The position numbers and the translations under genes are program-made. 64,000 bases of DNA from Adiantum capillus-veneris (lineage: Eukaryota; Streptophyta; Polypodiopsida; Polypodiales; Pteridaceae), in contig CM043957.1 in assembly GCA_014529385.2 (NCBI GenBank), positions 87,830,381 to 87,894,380 of the forward strand. The letters are read 5' to 3'. Of this stretch, positions 9,707-64,000 are shown piece after piece. Every line of letters begins with the position of its first letter. Position 1 is the first letter of the stretch. Below the pieces are notes generated by a model. The model saw only the letters and a program-made list of their open reading frames with translations. It was not told the DNA's origin and searched no databases.

Positions 9707-10275
9707 CCCACACAAATTGATCAACAATCTAAGACAGTTTTACAGTCACATTGTAGTTTATGCATTTAAAATTACAATTAGAAGTTGTTATTGCTTTTTC
9801 TTGTTATTGCTGATTCTTCAAAAATGTCTTCTACCATTTAATGGAACAAGGAAAGGGGCAAGTGTCAATAGAGACAATCTATGAGAAGAGAAACATCACA
9901 AAACTTCCAGTTTTTGTTCCTTGGAGCCTTGATAGACTCCCTACTTCAATCTAATTAACCAAAAACTGCAAAGAAAACAATGAGAGACATGCAACCTATC
10001 AATACTTATTTTTTCCATAGTTGATATTGCTAACTTTTTCATCATGCACTCATTGCCCAAGTCAACAAGTTCGACTGCGCTTGGATGCACAACCCATCAG
10101 GTATGTCTAAGTACTAACGCCCACTCTTTAATGTAATTGCTTGTTATGACAATACAAATCTATTCTTAAGTGTCTCAATACTATATACTACCCTAACTTC
10201 ATCTTCTACTGAGGGAGAACCAATCTTCAAATGAAGAAATGCAAAATAAGTAGTCTTCGCATATGTTTTTGAAAT
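9707..10275 (+). repeat. Right copy of ~570-bp direct duplication flanking the PLE
   Basis: This matches 849-1419 end to end. Beyond it (10276 onward) the sequence is unique flank leading into the 3' end of the glycolate oxidase gene. It joins the truncated 5' end of the PLE with a short CC overlap. Confidence 0.85.
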
Positions 10276-10660
10276 AAAAAATGGGTATTTGGGAAAAAAA
10301 TCAGGGGCATTTTGGAATTTCCAAAGAATATGAAGGGTATTTTGGGAATACTTGCTCTCCGATTATCTGCTCTATTCTCAATGCTTGGCACTTAACACCC
10401 GGTGTGGGCAACATGCCAACTTGTTTTATTAGTCCTTATCATGTTTTTATCAACAGTCTACTTCATATACAACTTGTCATCATGTCTGACAGTGCACAAC
10501 CTTTTATTTTGAGACTATACAGACTGATATAGATGGCCCTGTAGAGCTTACATATAGCATGCATTATGAAAAACCAAAACTAAAGAAGTCTTGCAAATGT
10601 GCTGCTCAGGGCCAAGATTGATTACTCAAGGTACAATATTCCGAAAAAAAAGAAGGAGAT
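10276..10660. other. Putative 3' UTR / downstream flank of glycolate oxidase
   Basis: No repeat or domain was seen. It directly follows, in gene orientation, the stop codon at 10661-10663. It is the natural place for the 3' UTR and polyadenylation signals of the minus-strand gene. No polyadenylation site is claimed. Confidence 0.4.
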
Positions 10661-53527
<42,867 letters not shown>

Positions 53528-54200
53528 CTGGAATAAATAATAACTTCTGATCAAGCAACAAGGTATGGAGATGCCACACATTCAGGAGACCAAAAGAAAA
53601 CTGTACAAACTGCAGCAAATTGAGTAAAAACAAAACTGATGCTCTCAAAAATGGAGCTGTCTAGTTAGGATCACCAAAGATATACATTTCTTTGACCTAC
53701 AAAAATACAACGTAGTCCAAAACACCATACGTTTGGCAACTAAAAAAGAAGATATCGTAAGCCTGCAAAAAATTAAAGTAACTTACGAGACTTTTTTAAA
53801 AAATGTAACATTTGTGTCTCATCACAGTACACAGAAACAAATCAAGGTCCTAACAGAAAACTGTATCAAAAATAAGACTACAAATGTCAGGTAATAGCTG
53901 CAACACTTTCTGCCATGTTCTTGAAGTCATCGTGCATCAATGTGCAATACTTTTATATAGCATCAAGCAACGGAAGGATTCTGTTAAGGCAAGTCAAAAT
54001 AAGCATCACACCAATAACAGTAGATAAGAAAGCTTGGGAAAATAATCTAGCTACACTTGAGTTCAGTCATCAATTTGGTCCGTACTTCACAAATACTAGT
54101 TATTAAAGAGCAAACAGAAAGAGAGAACATGTATCTAGGTACTTCACCCCATGCATCGATAGAAAGCCATCTTTGTCTCCTCAACACCATGTCTGCAAGG
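53528..54200 (-). other. Intron sequence upstream of the Lys exon
   Basis: AT-rich and repeat-poor. A TTCCAG acceptor ends it at 53528. No further exon matching the preceding part of glycolate oxidase was found on the minus strand here. Confidence 0.5.
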
Positions 54201-54209
54201 TAAGTGTTT

Positions 54210-54770
54210 AGATGACTCCCTATCTGTCAATGCATGTGTCTACCAATATTCTCAATAAACAACCAACCTGCGTGTAAGGCTCCTAACATTGCACTCGAGA
54301 CCATGTCCTCTGTTGGCCAGCATAACTTTGAAAATAAATGGGCACACCCTCTCAATCAGAATGAAGGGCCAATGAATAGCACACATGTGAATCAGCATAG
54401 ACTACTACATCCTGTCCACAATGAAAAGAGCATATGTTCCTTGTTAGCTATGCTCTAAACACCAACACATTGATTTTTCCAAGGTTAAATGAGAGACAAC
54501 TATCCTATGGATATAAGTGCAATCAGTGAAGATGTCCCTATAGGCCCTCCAAGGAACACACTTTCATCTGCATACGACAAAAGCGGGACTGATATGCCTC
54601 CTAGCCAAGCCCCTGTATCAACGAACCAGCAATCCCATCAATATACAAGCCAGACATCCATATTTCACCCAATGATGGAGCAAACACATACAGGCAGGCC
54701 CTCACGTATCGTAAATTTATCAAAAGCTGTCTCATAGTGTTGAGATCCCCCAAATAATATCATGGGTATT
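54210..54770 (-). pseudogene. LINE RT relic
   Basis: On the minus strand, YETAFDKFTIREGLP (compare KAFDTVPR), LLSYADESVFLGG (compare LLLYADDIVLI) and LSLI-stop-PWKNQCVGV (compare LSVNLGKTKVMVF) occur in order with several stops. An old copy of the LINE A/D group. Confidence 0.65.
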
Positions 54771-54794
54771 CCACTGTCATACAGCCACCTCCCT

Positions 54795-56681
54795 TGTGCA
54801 AAAGAGAGAGAGCTTTTTAACGTCTATGTGAGGCCAAAGTCGGCCAATGAGACAAATCAAGTATACATGTGTGTATGTCTTCTATCTATCGGAAAAGACA
54901 ATAGTTAAGACTGGTACAAAATAAAAGAGAGAAGGACATCTGGTGGGTGATGAAATCTATGGGGATGGGTGGAGCACTAGTACTAGGGATATATGCATGT
55001 CTATATGCTGAGGGTAGTACAACCATGCAAATGCATCAATCTAGCTAGCTCCATCCTGTGCTAATGGGAGGCTGTAAAATGTAGTACATGGGAAGGTCGG
55101 CGGGAGTAAGGGCGGCCCTGATGAACGCCTTTGGTTGAGCCATCATCTGGGCTCGCCCCTCCTCGGTAGCTCGATGTGCTCGAGTCCGGATATCCTCCAT
55201 CTGTCTACAGTGGAGTCGTGGGGCCGGGCCTCTGGTAGCCCACGGGCATCGTCGGGCCCGGCTTGCCTCAGCCTGCTGAAGGGTCACTCCCCTCAGTGGG
55301 TCTGGGAGTGGAAGGGGTGTACCTCTCTGAAAGAAATCTGTAAGTTGTGACTGTCCCCCCGCCCCCCCCCCCCCGGGGTCTCTGTAGGTGGATGTAGAAG
55401 TGTGTCCCTGTGCCTCTGTATCTCTAGCAAGTAGCGCCCCATCTGTCTCGGATCTCGAGAGTCCATGATATCTCGAAAGGTAGGCTGCTCTCTGAATAGG
55501 GGCTCGTATCGGCCTCTAATATCCGCATAAGCTCTGCATCTGCAAACAAAATGCTCCTCGCTCTCCACTTCCTCTTTGCATACTCTACACACTCTCCTCC
55601 ATGGGAATTTCATGAGCTCGCCCCACCTCGATGTCTAGTCTGTGTGATGACACTCTGAGCTGACCAATTGCCACCCGTGAGATGTGTGGCATGTAGGTGT
55701 CCATATAGCATGGTCGCTTTATGAACCCATTCTCCAGTATGGTAAGAAAATGGTCTCTGTAGTACGACAAATTCCGCCGGAGGGGGGATGTGATCCAAGT
55801 CTTTCTCATATAGAGCTGCCATAGATCCTGTCGGATCACTATGTTTCTCTCACTACGTGAGAGCTGAAGCTGGGGGGAGTCGGGGTCGTACTGGAAAGGT
55901 GGCAAACTCTCAAGGTCAAGGTCGTGTGCTCCGAACCATGCTTTAATATGTGTGTACCATGCTCTGTTGTATCCTATCTCTGATATCTGTATAGCTGACT
56001 CAAATGCTCGTCATGTGAGTCTGTCAGTTGGAAGCTCTCGCACTCTATGGATGAAGCAGACAGTCTAGAAGAGTGCCTCCACTACCATGGGGGGGGGGGG
56101 GGGGGGGGGTTGTGGCAAGCTCTGCCCTGATGATGTCCGATGGCACTCTGTGCTAGCCTCGAAAAAGACGAGAGATCATATAAGTCTGTGGTCTCTCAAT
56201 TGGTGCCCATTGGCTATCGGTCAATCTGAGTGCCCACACTGCTGCTGCATACATCAAGGCTGGAGTGACTGATGTGTCGAATAGCCAACCCTTCGTGCGG
56301 GGCTCCTGAAAGTGTGCCTGATGGCATCTTCGCTCTAGCATGGTGAGTCTGTCAGTGGCGACTTGTGCCATGGAGAAGGGCCCCTGTTTGTTGGTGAATG
56401 TGACACCCAGGTAGATGTAAGAGGTAACCGCCTCTACTGGTCCTCTTGCTACTGTGAATGTGGCTACTCGTCAAACTGCTTTGGAGGTGTGGAAGATCAT
56501 GATCTTGGTTTTCCCAAGATTCACTGTGAGTCCCCTGTCTGTGCAAAACTCATCCAAAGCTCTCAGATGGCTCTATAGGCCCTCTAGTGACTCTGAAATC
56601 AATAAAATGTCATCAGCATATAGCATAATATGGATTGTGGTACCTACTAGGTCCACTCCTGCCCCTCCCGCTCGTAGGATC
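54795..56681 (-). pseudogene. LINE D 3' part: RT end, zinc region, 3' UTR
   Basis: Minus strand. LYADDILLISES lies near 56600. FTVARGPVEAVTSYIYLGVT-type sequence follows, then MPPFQYDPDSPQLQLSRSER and CRVCKEEVESEEHFVCRC with YADIRGRYEPLF (55600-55500). The 3' end resembles the LINE A tail (ACGTTAAAAAGCTCTCTCTC at 54820-54800). A ~19-base G run lies at 56091-56109. Frameshifts throughout. It is interrupted at 56682 by Copia. Confidence 0.75.
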
Positions 56682-56968
56682 TGTTGAGCGCGCGGCGGTG
56701 TGTGCAAGTGAAAGAGCACGCGAGGAAGTGCAGTGTGTGTGCAAAGAGGGGTGGCGAAAGCCAGCAGGAGAGGAAGCGCTAGCAGAACGATGAGGGAGAG
56801 AGGGAGGGCTCACGTTTTTGGAGAAAACTGAATAAGTGAGTTTTGGGTTTTCCCACTTTTATTATAAGTGACCTTTAAAAAATGTGTCCAGGTTCAATAT
56901 GAACCTGGACAACCTGGACAAAGTATAAAAATGTACAAAAAGGGGTTATTTAGGCCTTTAACCCAACA
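56682..56968 (-). repeat. 3' LTR of the Copia element
   Basis: 287 bp. Differs from the 5' LTR at roughly a dozen sites plus small indels, including a rearranged AGGTTCAATATGAACCTGGACA module. It is preceded on the element's strand by the PPT at 56979-56969. Confidence 0.93.
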
Positions 56969-57021
56969 ACCTCCCACTTAAAGGCATAAATGACGCCTTT
57001 AAGTTAACCAACTCCCACCAG

Positions 57022-58420
57022 CTATATGCAATGCTCATGTTGAGCCTTAGCAAAACTCTTGGTGAGAACATCTGCAGGGTTATCCTGTGTATGGATCTTA
57101 GTCAAGCTAACTAGACCATCCTCCAATACCTGTCGTATGAAGTGGTACCGCACATCTATGTGTTTGGTACGTGCATGAAACATGGCATTTTTGGCTAAAT
57201 AGACAGCACTCTGGCTATCACAACCCAACACGGGTGTATGAGCACGCATGCCAAGTTCTTTTGCAAGTCTGCCCAACCAAATGGCCTCTTTTGAAGCCTC
57301 TGTGGCTGAAATATATTCAGCCTCAGTAGTACTTAAATGCCACAATTTTCTGTAACCTAGAACACCAAGAGACTGCACCATCACCAATGGCAAATACATA
57401 TCCACTGGTAGATTTCCTGGTATCCATGTCACCTGCCATGTCTGCATCACAATATCCCTGCAACTTTAAGTCACTTTTGCCATAACAGATACACGTTGAT
57501 TGTGTACCTTTCAAATATCTCAGAATGCATTTGACAGCTTCCCAATGCGCTTTGCCAGGATTCGAAATGTATCGACTAACAACTCCCACTGCATAAGCAA
57601 TGTCGGGACGAGTGGCAACCATAGCATACATAAGAGAACCACAAGCTGATGCATAAGGGATTCCCTTCATTGCTTTCAATGTTACCTCATCCTTTGGGCA
57701 ATCTGCTTTGCTAAGCTTAGTGTATGGAGGTAAAGGTACTCCAAGAGGCTTAGCATCAGCCATATTAAACCTATCAAGTACTTTTGCAATGTACCTTTCT
57801 TGAGATAAAAACAGCAATTTCAGCTTTCTATCTCTTTTAATACGCATGCCCAAAATATGCTCTGCATCACCCAAATCCTTCATAGCAAATGTTGAATTTA
57901 GCTTACGTTTCAGAGCATCAAGACTAGTCTTATGTTTCCCGGCAAGCAGCATGTCATCAACATAGAGAACAAGTATGATGGGACTACCATGTTCATCCCT
58001 TTTCGTATACAAACAATGATCTGCATGGCTGCGTTTAAAGCCTTGAGACAGCATAAAAGTGTCAAACTTCTTATACCACTGCCGTGATGATTGTCTCAAA
58101 CCATACAAAGCCCTTTTCAGTTTGCATACAAGTTCCTCACGTGTAGGAACTACAAAACCTTCAGGTTGTTTCATGTATATGTCCTCTTCAATGTCACCGT
58201 GCAAAAACGTTGTCTTTACATCCATTTGATTCAATTCCAAATCAAGCACCGCAACGAGAGCAAAAAGGACACGTAAAGTTGTAAGCTTTACAACGGGAGG
58301 AAAGATTTCTTGAAAATCAATTCCTTCTTTCTGTGCATATCTTAATCTTGTATACCCATTTGTTAGCAAGAGCCTTTCTCCTTTTAGGCAATGGCACAAG
58401 ATCCCAAGTATCATTTGCAT
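57022..58420 (-). pseudogene. Copia RT and RNase H
   Basis: RT motifs: LNQMDVKTTFLHGDIEEDIY, MKQPEGFV, LYGLRQSSRQWYKKFDTFM and LVLYVDDMLLAG (YVDD). RNase H: GYCDADMAGDMDTRKSTSGY, then LSTTEAEYISATEASKEAIW after a one-base frameshift near 57337, QSAVYLAKNAMFHARTKHID and IHTQDNPADVLTKSF. All expected catalytic acidic residues are visible. Confidence 0.92.
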
Positions 58421-58676
58421 ACAAGGATTTCATTTCCTCTTGCATTGCAAGCTTCCACTTACTGCTTGACTCACATGTCTTTGCCTCTTTATACGTAAGA
58501 GGCTCTCCCTCATCTGTCAACATAACATGATCCAAAGAGGGCTCAAAGCGCTGTATCAACCTTCTGACACGAGTAGACCTGCGTACCCAATGATCTACAT
58601 TCTCAGGCACAGGTTCTACATCAGGAGGCAACTCATTTTCAACATGCTCATGCTGCTGAAAATCATTTTCAGCCAT
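58317..58676 (-). pseudogene. Copia integrase-RT linker with deletion
   Basis: The frame has WKLAMQEEMKSLYANDTWDL and LANKWVYKIK, and then jumps to RYAQKEGIDFQEIFPPVVK in another frame. The usual intervening segment (the RYKARLVVKG-type stretch) is missing. A short deletion of about 30-50 bp near 58335-58345 therefore removed the first RT block. Confidence 0.85.
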
Positions 58677-58766
58677 GACAGGTGGCTGTCCATCCTCATT
58701 TGGAGCATCTAAATCATGTCCTACCTCTTCTGGCTCAAGGTTAGCCGGCTGATTATCAATTTCAGC

Positions 58767-59372
58767 TTACGGTAATGCATCCTGAGGCTCTTTTTCAACA
58801 TCAATAGGTGGCAAGAGAGGCTGAAATTTGATCGATTTCTTGTCAATTTCATAAGATGTAGCATTTTTCAGCAATTTAGCCTCATTGAACACTACATCTC
58901 GGTTGCGTACAACCCTCTTAAACTGAGGCAACCATATCCTGTAGCCCATTTCACCCTCTTCCCCATAACCTAGGAAGAGTCCTTGGATGGACTTGGCATC
59001 TAGCTTTGTCCTCAAGTCATTACGAACATGGACAAAAGCCTGGCAGCCAAACACTCTCAAATGATCATAAGAGGCAGGTTTGCCAAACCAAACCTCCTCT
59101 GGAATGTCATTTTTCAACTTACTGTTAGGAGAGCGATTGCATACATGAACTGCAGTTTTCAAAGCCTCTCCCCAAAACCCATGAGGGAGATTAGCCGTGG
59201 ACAACATGCAACACACTCTCTCACATAAAGTACGGTTATACCTCTCAGCCACACCATTAGAAGATGGATTATAAGGGGTTGTCAACTCCCTTTTAATCCC
59301 ATATTCTTCGCAATAACGTTGAAATTCAGCAGACGTGTACTCCCCCCCATTGTCAGATCTCAGACATTCAAG
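58767..59372 (-). pseudogene. Copia integrase C-terminal half
   Basis: After a TAG at 59374, CLRSDNGGEYTSAEF is followed by TTPYNPSSNGVAERYNRTLC, which supplies the second and third acidic residues of the DDE triad. Next come NLPHGFWGEAL and the GKPASYDHLRVFGCQAFVHV domain. A TAA near 58767 ends the frame. Confidence 0.9.
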
Positions 59373-61145
59373 CTAACTACCCTTTTGCGTGGTCACAAAA
59401 GCATGAAACCTCCTAAATGCATTAAATGTCTCGCTCTTTTTCTTTAACAAATATGCCCAGCCTTTCCTAGTGCAATCATCAATGAATGTAACAAAGTATG
59501 ATGCACCACCAAAAGACTTAACAGGCATTGAACATACATTGGAGTGAATTAAATCAAGAGCATTAGCTTTGCGCGAGACACCAGAATAATAAGAAGACTT
59601 TTTTTGTTTACCATACAAACAGTCATTACAAAAATCTAACTTGGTGCCCTTTACATCAACCCTCTTCAAAGAGGAGAGCACATCAAGTCCCTTCTGGCTC
59701 ATATGGCCAAGTCTTTTGTGCCACAACTCCAAATGAGAAGCAACTTCGGCCACTGCAAGAAACTTGCCAGGCAAAGCTTTGCCATGTAAATAGTACAATG
59801 TACCACTCTTGCATCCCTTGACAATGAGCATTGATCCCTTAAGCAACTTCCATGAACCCCCAGCAAAAATGGTTGTATAACCCTGTGCATCCATCTGGCC
59901 AACAGACAATAGACTCTTCTTGATGCCTGGTACATACCTTACATCTTTAAGCATAAACTCTTGGCCATTGTTTAATGCCAAGCGCACAGTGCCCATTCCT
60001 TCAATGTCACAAGCATGGTTATCCCCACGGTAAAGCTTGCCATACTTGCCTGCATGATAAGTAGCAAAACACTCCATAGATGGAGTCACATGAAATGAGG
60101 CACCCGAGTCTACTATCCAAGACTGTGTAAGGCCATCATTTGCACTTAGCAATGCATCAATGACATCTCTACATGAGATAAGCATGTCTTCTGCATTTGC
60201 TACAACAAAATCTGAGGGGCATGAAGCTGCAACCAAGATCTCCTCACTGTCGGATAACTCTGTGATAACCACACTAGAGGATACATTGATAGTCTCCGAA
60301 TCCTTGGAGGAGGTACCTGCTGATTTTTCCCCTTTCTTATCCTCTGTCTTCTTCTTCTCCTGTGATTCCTTCTTTCTTTCCTGCTCTTTCTTGAAATACC
60401 TGCAATCTGGCTTCTTATGGCCTTTTCTGCCACACTGGTAACAAGTCACATCCTTATCCCTAGACTTGCTTTTGCTCCTGTTTTGAGTCTTGGTACCTAT
60501 ATTTTGCTTCTGACTTCTGCCTCTCGCATTGTAAGCAGAACTGCCACCTTCCCCACCACTAGACTTGCGTCTAATTTCCTCATTTAAGATGGAGCCTCGC
60601 ACTCCATCATATGTGAGGTTGGGGCTATTACTCAAAAAAACCACAAGCGTTTCCCAAGAGTTTGACAAAGTCATCAACAAAAATATGGCTTTCAACTTGT
60701 CATCAAAAGGTTGAAGCCCAGTATCCTGTAGCTGACTCATAACACTGATGAAAGCACTTAAGTGCTCAGAAGCCGACTTGGCTTCGTCAAGCATCATGTT
60801 CACCAGTTTGCGCATCAAATGCACCTGATTCACAGGGGTGGCATTCTCATAAGTGGCCTTCAACTTATGCCAAATTGCATGTGCAGTGTCCAAGCCCTTT
60901 ATGTCCACCAGAATGTCATCGGTCACAGCCATTTTGATATAGGCCTTTGCCCTCTTGTTGAGCTCGGCCCAATCCTCATCCGGCATATCCTCAGGCTTTA
61001 CAGCCAAAAAGGCGTCCTCACAATCCTTGAGGAACAAAATCCCCTGCATCCTGTCCTGCCATAGGTCGAAACCTGTACCGTCAAATCGCTTGATTTCCAT
61101 CAAGCTCTTGGCATCAGACGACGAGGAAGTAGAGGCCGTTTGCAC
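59373..61145 (-). pseudogene. Copia gag, protease and integrase N-terminal half, 590 codons
   Basis: The Met start is at 61145. Gag core: FDGTGFDLWQDRMQGIL, then HLSAFISVMSQL. The CCHC knuckle is CYQCGRKGHKKPDC (~residue 236). Protease: WIVDSGASFHVTP (~345), with the DSG active site intact. Integrase zinc region: LWHKRLGHMSQKGL ... CNDCLYGKQKK. The core begins LDLIHSNVCSMP, where Copia integrases have D at the position occupied here by N, so the first catalytic Asp is lost. FVTFIDDCTRKGWAYLLK follows. Confidence 0.92.
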
Positions 61146-61641
61146 GGATAAAAATGAAGCAGAAAGTGTCTACACAAAATCTGAAAATTTCCAGTGATCA
61201 CAATGTACCGCATGTTGCATACAATGTGCTGAAAATTTCAGCAATTAACAAGTATCCCCAATGCGTACTTGCATAAACCGACAAAAAGCATACATAAACG
61301 TCAATTTGTGTACATAAAAACAGTCCAATTCTGAATTTTCTGCAAATTTACTATTTTGGCGCATCAATTTGCATCAAATGGACCTATTTTGAGTGGGAAA
61401 AGCAAGGGACATTCACGGGAATCGATTTAGAACACATGTGTTTTGCTGTTTTGACCTGTAATTTTCTGGTTTTTACCTTTTTTGACCTAATTTCAGCCTG
61501 TTTTAGGCTGTTTTGGGAACCCTATTCACCCTAGGTGACACCAGAAGCAAGGGGCTTCGCGATGAAAGCAGAAATTTGACGCGAGAGAAGCCTTTTGCCT
61601 GCTGTCCAGCCACCTGCGCAAAGCTTCTGAAACCCTAATCT

Positions 61642-61654
61642 GGCTCTGATACCA
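61642..61654 (-). promoter_or_regulatory. Copia primer-binding site (initiator Met-tRNA)
   Basis: TGGTATCAGAGCC on the minus strand, two bases inside the 5' LTR. Confidence 0.92.
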
Positions 61655-61656
61655 GT

Positions 61657-61943
61657 TGTTGAGCGCGCGGCGGTGTGTGCAAGTGAGAGCACGCGAGGAA
61701 GTGCAGTGTGTGTGCAGAGAGGGGTGGCGAAAGCCAGCAGGAGAGGAAGCGCTAGCAGAACGATGAGGGAGAGAGAGAGGGCTCACGTTTTTGGGGAAAA
61801 CTCAATAATTGAGTTTTGGGTTTTCCCACTTTTATTATAAGTGACCTTTAAAAAATGTGTCCAGGTTCATATTAGGTTCAATATGAACCTGGACAAAGTA
61901 TAAAAATGTACAAAAAGGGGTTATATAGGCCTTTAACCCAACA
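61657..61943 (-). repeat. 5' LTR of the Copia element
   Basis: 287 bp, matching 56682-56968. It is followed at 61944 by GGATG and the resumed LINE D. Confidence 0.93.
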
Positions 61944-64000
61944 GGATGCAGTCGAAGATCTCGTCGATGTAGAGTCCGAAGAGGGTTGGGGAGAGGGGGC
62001 ATCCTTGCTTAACACCAATAGTGCTAGCAATAGACTCTGACATACCGCTTGGGCAGCGAACTCTCTCAGTTACTCTCATAGAGAGCGTAGATGGCCCATA
62101 TCATCTCCGAAGGTATCCCCAAACTCTGGAGTCGTCGAAAGAGCCTCTCTGGTGGGACGATGTCAAACGCTTTGCGGAAATCCAAAAGGCAACAATAAAG
62201 CCTCTTCTTCCGCACCTTTGCCCCATCAATGAGGCAATGCAGAACGAAGGTGTGGTCGATAGTAGAGAAGGTCCGCTTGAACCCTGCCTAGCCAGGAGCC
62301 CGTATATCCTCAGCCTCCCCATAAAAATTTGAGGCTGCCCCATATAGCTTGGCCATTGTATGGCCGATCATGATAGTCCTGTAATTCCTTGGGTCCAAAG
62401 TGTCTCCAATCTTGTGGATCGGCACAATGGTGTGCCTGGTCCACTCCTCTGGGAAGCCCTCCCCTATAGCCCGGTTAAATGCATGTGCAATCAACAGGGC
62501 TATCGTGGCGGCTGCATAAATGAGGTGCTCACTCTGTAGACCTGTATGGTCTGATGATCGACGGTGCTGTAGTCAGTGGATGGCCTTCTTGACCATCTCC
62601 GTTGTGAAGGAGGAGCTCGTGGGTCGAGGCCCAGGAGGTTGTGGAATCGGAGGCTGGTTTGACACCTCATAGAGTTTCTCTGCGTAGTCGTGCAGTACCT
62701 GTGGATCCTCAATGGGGGTAGTCGGTCGTGGCTCCTAGAGGGTGCGCCACGCTATGGCAGTGCCCATACTCATGAACAGATGATATAGCTCTAGCTCCTG
62801 TGCCTCCTCGAAAGCTCGCCGCTTTCGGCATGTGAGTATCTTCATCTAGCGTCTGGCCTCTCGATTAGTGGTCTCTCCAAGAGTTCGTTGTGCACGCAGC
62901 CGACGGTAGAAATCTCTGCACTCATCATCGTACGTTCTGTGGCATGGTCCCCAGGGGAGGAGTGTGGCCTGTATGGGTGGTGTGTGGGAAAGAGCTGATG
63001 GCTGATGTCTGAATAACAAATGTGATGTGAGAGGCAAGCATAGGTAGTGGTGTAGAGGGGTGGAGCAAGAGGAGTCCCTTCTCGACCTTTGCCGAGTATA
63101 AGGGGGACTAGCTCCTGTGTGAAATGGATCATGGTGTGTGGAGTGTGTCATGGGTGTGTGGGGTGTGGTGTCGCCAGTGAAGGAGAGTGCCAGATAGGTG
63201 TGGTCGGTTCCAATCAGTATGGGTGGGTTGGTGAAAGAGCTAAGTAGGTGGGTCGCCTCTCTGGGTCCCATGATCACGTTGCTTCCCCCCCCCCCCCCCC
63301 GGCGGACTGCAACTCCATGTGGTATGCATGTTAGTCCTCCTGAAGTAGGCCATTGTGCCATCCCGTTATATATAACGAGGCAATACTGGGAGCCTAATCT
63401 AAGCAAATGATGGCCGTACTTTGTAAGGCGAGCTGTGTTTGCTAACTCTCTCACGGTGGCCTCCTCTTGTATAGCAAATAGTGCCACCGGGTCCTCTGTG
63501 TCGTATGTCTCACACTGATTCCTACTTGTCCTGGAGTTAAAGTCTCCCATAAGGAAGACTTCCCCTAGTGTAGAGTACTCCATAATCTCATCTGACAAGC
63601 ATGTGTATGGGGATGGTCTCTCCTCCCTCTCCCCTACTATCTCAGTGGTAGCAAATCTGGAGCCTGAGGGAGCGAAGTAGCAGAGGGCGATGTACATAGT
63701 CCTGGCCTGGGATAGCTCAAACGAATCCAGAGGTAACGGGCATGTGGGTCTTGTGCAACAATCTGTATCCTGCTCCGGAATCCCTATCTGAAGAGTATAG
63801 CCACCCGTCCTGACCCTCGTGTGGTGTGTTGGCGAGTGCTCTCTCGATGCGAGGACTCCCACTGAAAGCCCTGAATCTTTGGTAGACTCCGCTCAACTCT
63901 CATGTGTCTCTGTCAAAAAAATGATGTCTCGTCCTCTCATCACCTCCTCAAGTCTCTCTGGGTGTGTCCATAGATCCCCGTTGTAGTTCCAAACCGCGAG
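61944..64000 (-). pseudogene. LINE D 5' part: endonuclease and RT N-terminus (runs off the window)
   Basis: Minus strand. Endonuclease: VRTGGYTLQIGIPEQDTD, MYIALCYFAPSGS, VFLMGDFNSRTSRNQ (GDFN) and IGTDHTYLALSF (xDH). Linker: RLRAQRTLGETTNREARR. RT: FPEEWTRHTIVPIHKIGDTL and DPRNYRTIMIGHTMAKLYGA, then FRKAFDIVP-like and QGCPLSP-like codons near 62190-62000, up to the Copia insertion. The 338-codon endonuclease frame (63862-62846) is open. The RT part is frameshifted. A run of C at 63286-63300 is element sequence. Confidence 0.82.

Larger units (their letters stand above)
56682..61943 (-). mobile_element. Complete Ty1/Copia retrotransposon, disabled
   Basis: Two 287-bp LTRs (56682-56968 and 61657-61943), TGTTG...CAACA. 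The flanks are GGATC and GGATG, a 5-bp target duplication with one mismatch. The total is 5262 bp. On the minus strand, in Copia order: PBS for initiator Met-tRNA (61654-61642), gag, protease, integrase, RT, RNase H, then PPT AAGTGGGAGGT. Disabled by two stops, an internal deletion and a late frameshift. It splits LINE D. Confidence 0.93.

Noticed and set aside
55117-55170. CTGATGA at 55117 as a ribozyme core
   Set aside because: It is inside LINE D sequence; no GAAA at the right place and no complementary stems.
61640-61656. tRNA-Met-like sequence near LTRs (also 45269, 46917)
   Set aside because: Only 12-13 nt match the tRNA 3' end; these are primer-binding sites, not tRNA genes.

Overview
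This window is nuclear DNA of a land plant with a very large, repeat-rich genome. A homosporous fern or similar lineage would fit, but that is inference. The evidence is a split host gene whose exons carry plant glycolate-oxidase sequence and sit in introns of 16.7 and 25.6 kb. Those introns are filled with nested LTR retrotransposons, LINEs and a hAT transposon, with long (AG)n/(TC)n microsatellites throughout. No rRNA, tRNA gene, CRISPR array or bacterial-type operon was seen.

The one host gene is on the minus strand: the 3' half of a glycolate oxidase / (S)-2-hydroxy-acid oxidase. Its four exons are 53458-53527, 36640-36740, 10924-11028 and 10661-10840. They join in phase without a frameshift and end in a peroxisomal SKL tail. 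The upstream exons were not found and probably lie beyond the window.

Layout. Positions 1420-9706, just downstream of the gene, hold a Penelope-like element (PLE) on the minus strand. It has a full unit preceded by a 5'-truncated head-to-tail copy, giving two ~1.6 kb pseudo-LTRs, each with a hammerhead ribozyme. It is bracketed by a ~570-bp direct duplication of the target. Positions 11.0-36.6 kb form one intron. It holds LINE A (minus), a degenerate Ty3/Gypsy split by a gag-protease-only LTR element (19890-25279), and LINE E (plus). LINE E is split by a Gypsy LTR block, a large foldback element and, inside the foldback, a nearly intact hAT transposon (30445-33519). Positions 36.7-53.5 kb are the next intron. 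It holds Gypsy and LTR remnants, LINE B split by a second gag-protease-only LTR element (40694-46424), LINE C and smaller LINE tails. Positions 53.5-64 kb hold a LINE RT relic and LINE D, split by a complete but disabled Copia element (56682-61943).

The insertion order can be read from nesting and target-site duplications: LINE bodies and old Gypsy first, then gag-only LTR elements, Copia and foldback, then hAT into the foldback. Almost every element ORF carries stops. Many look like C-to-T or G-to-A transitions (CAG to TAG, TGG to TGA/TAG), as expected for long-methylated DNA. The strongest unusual signals are the ribozyme-bearing PLE with its very long flanking duplication, the gene that may splice across 42 kb of transposons, and the near-perfect 61-bp hairpin at 11890-12021.
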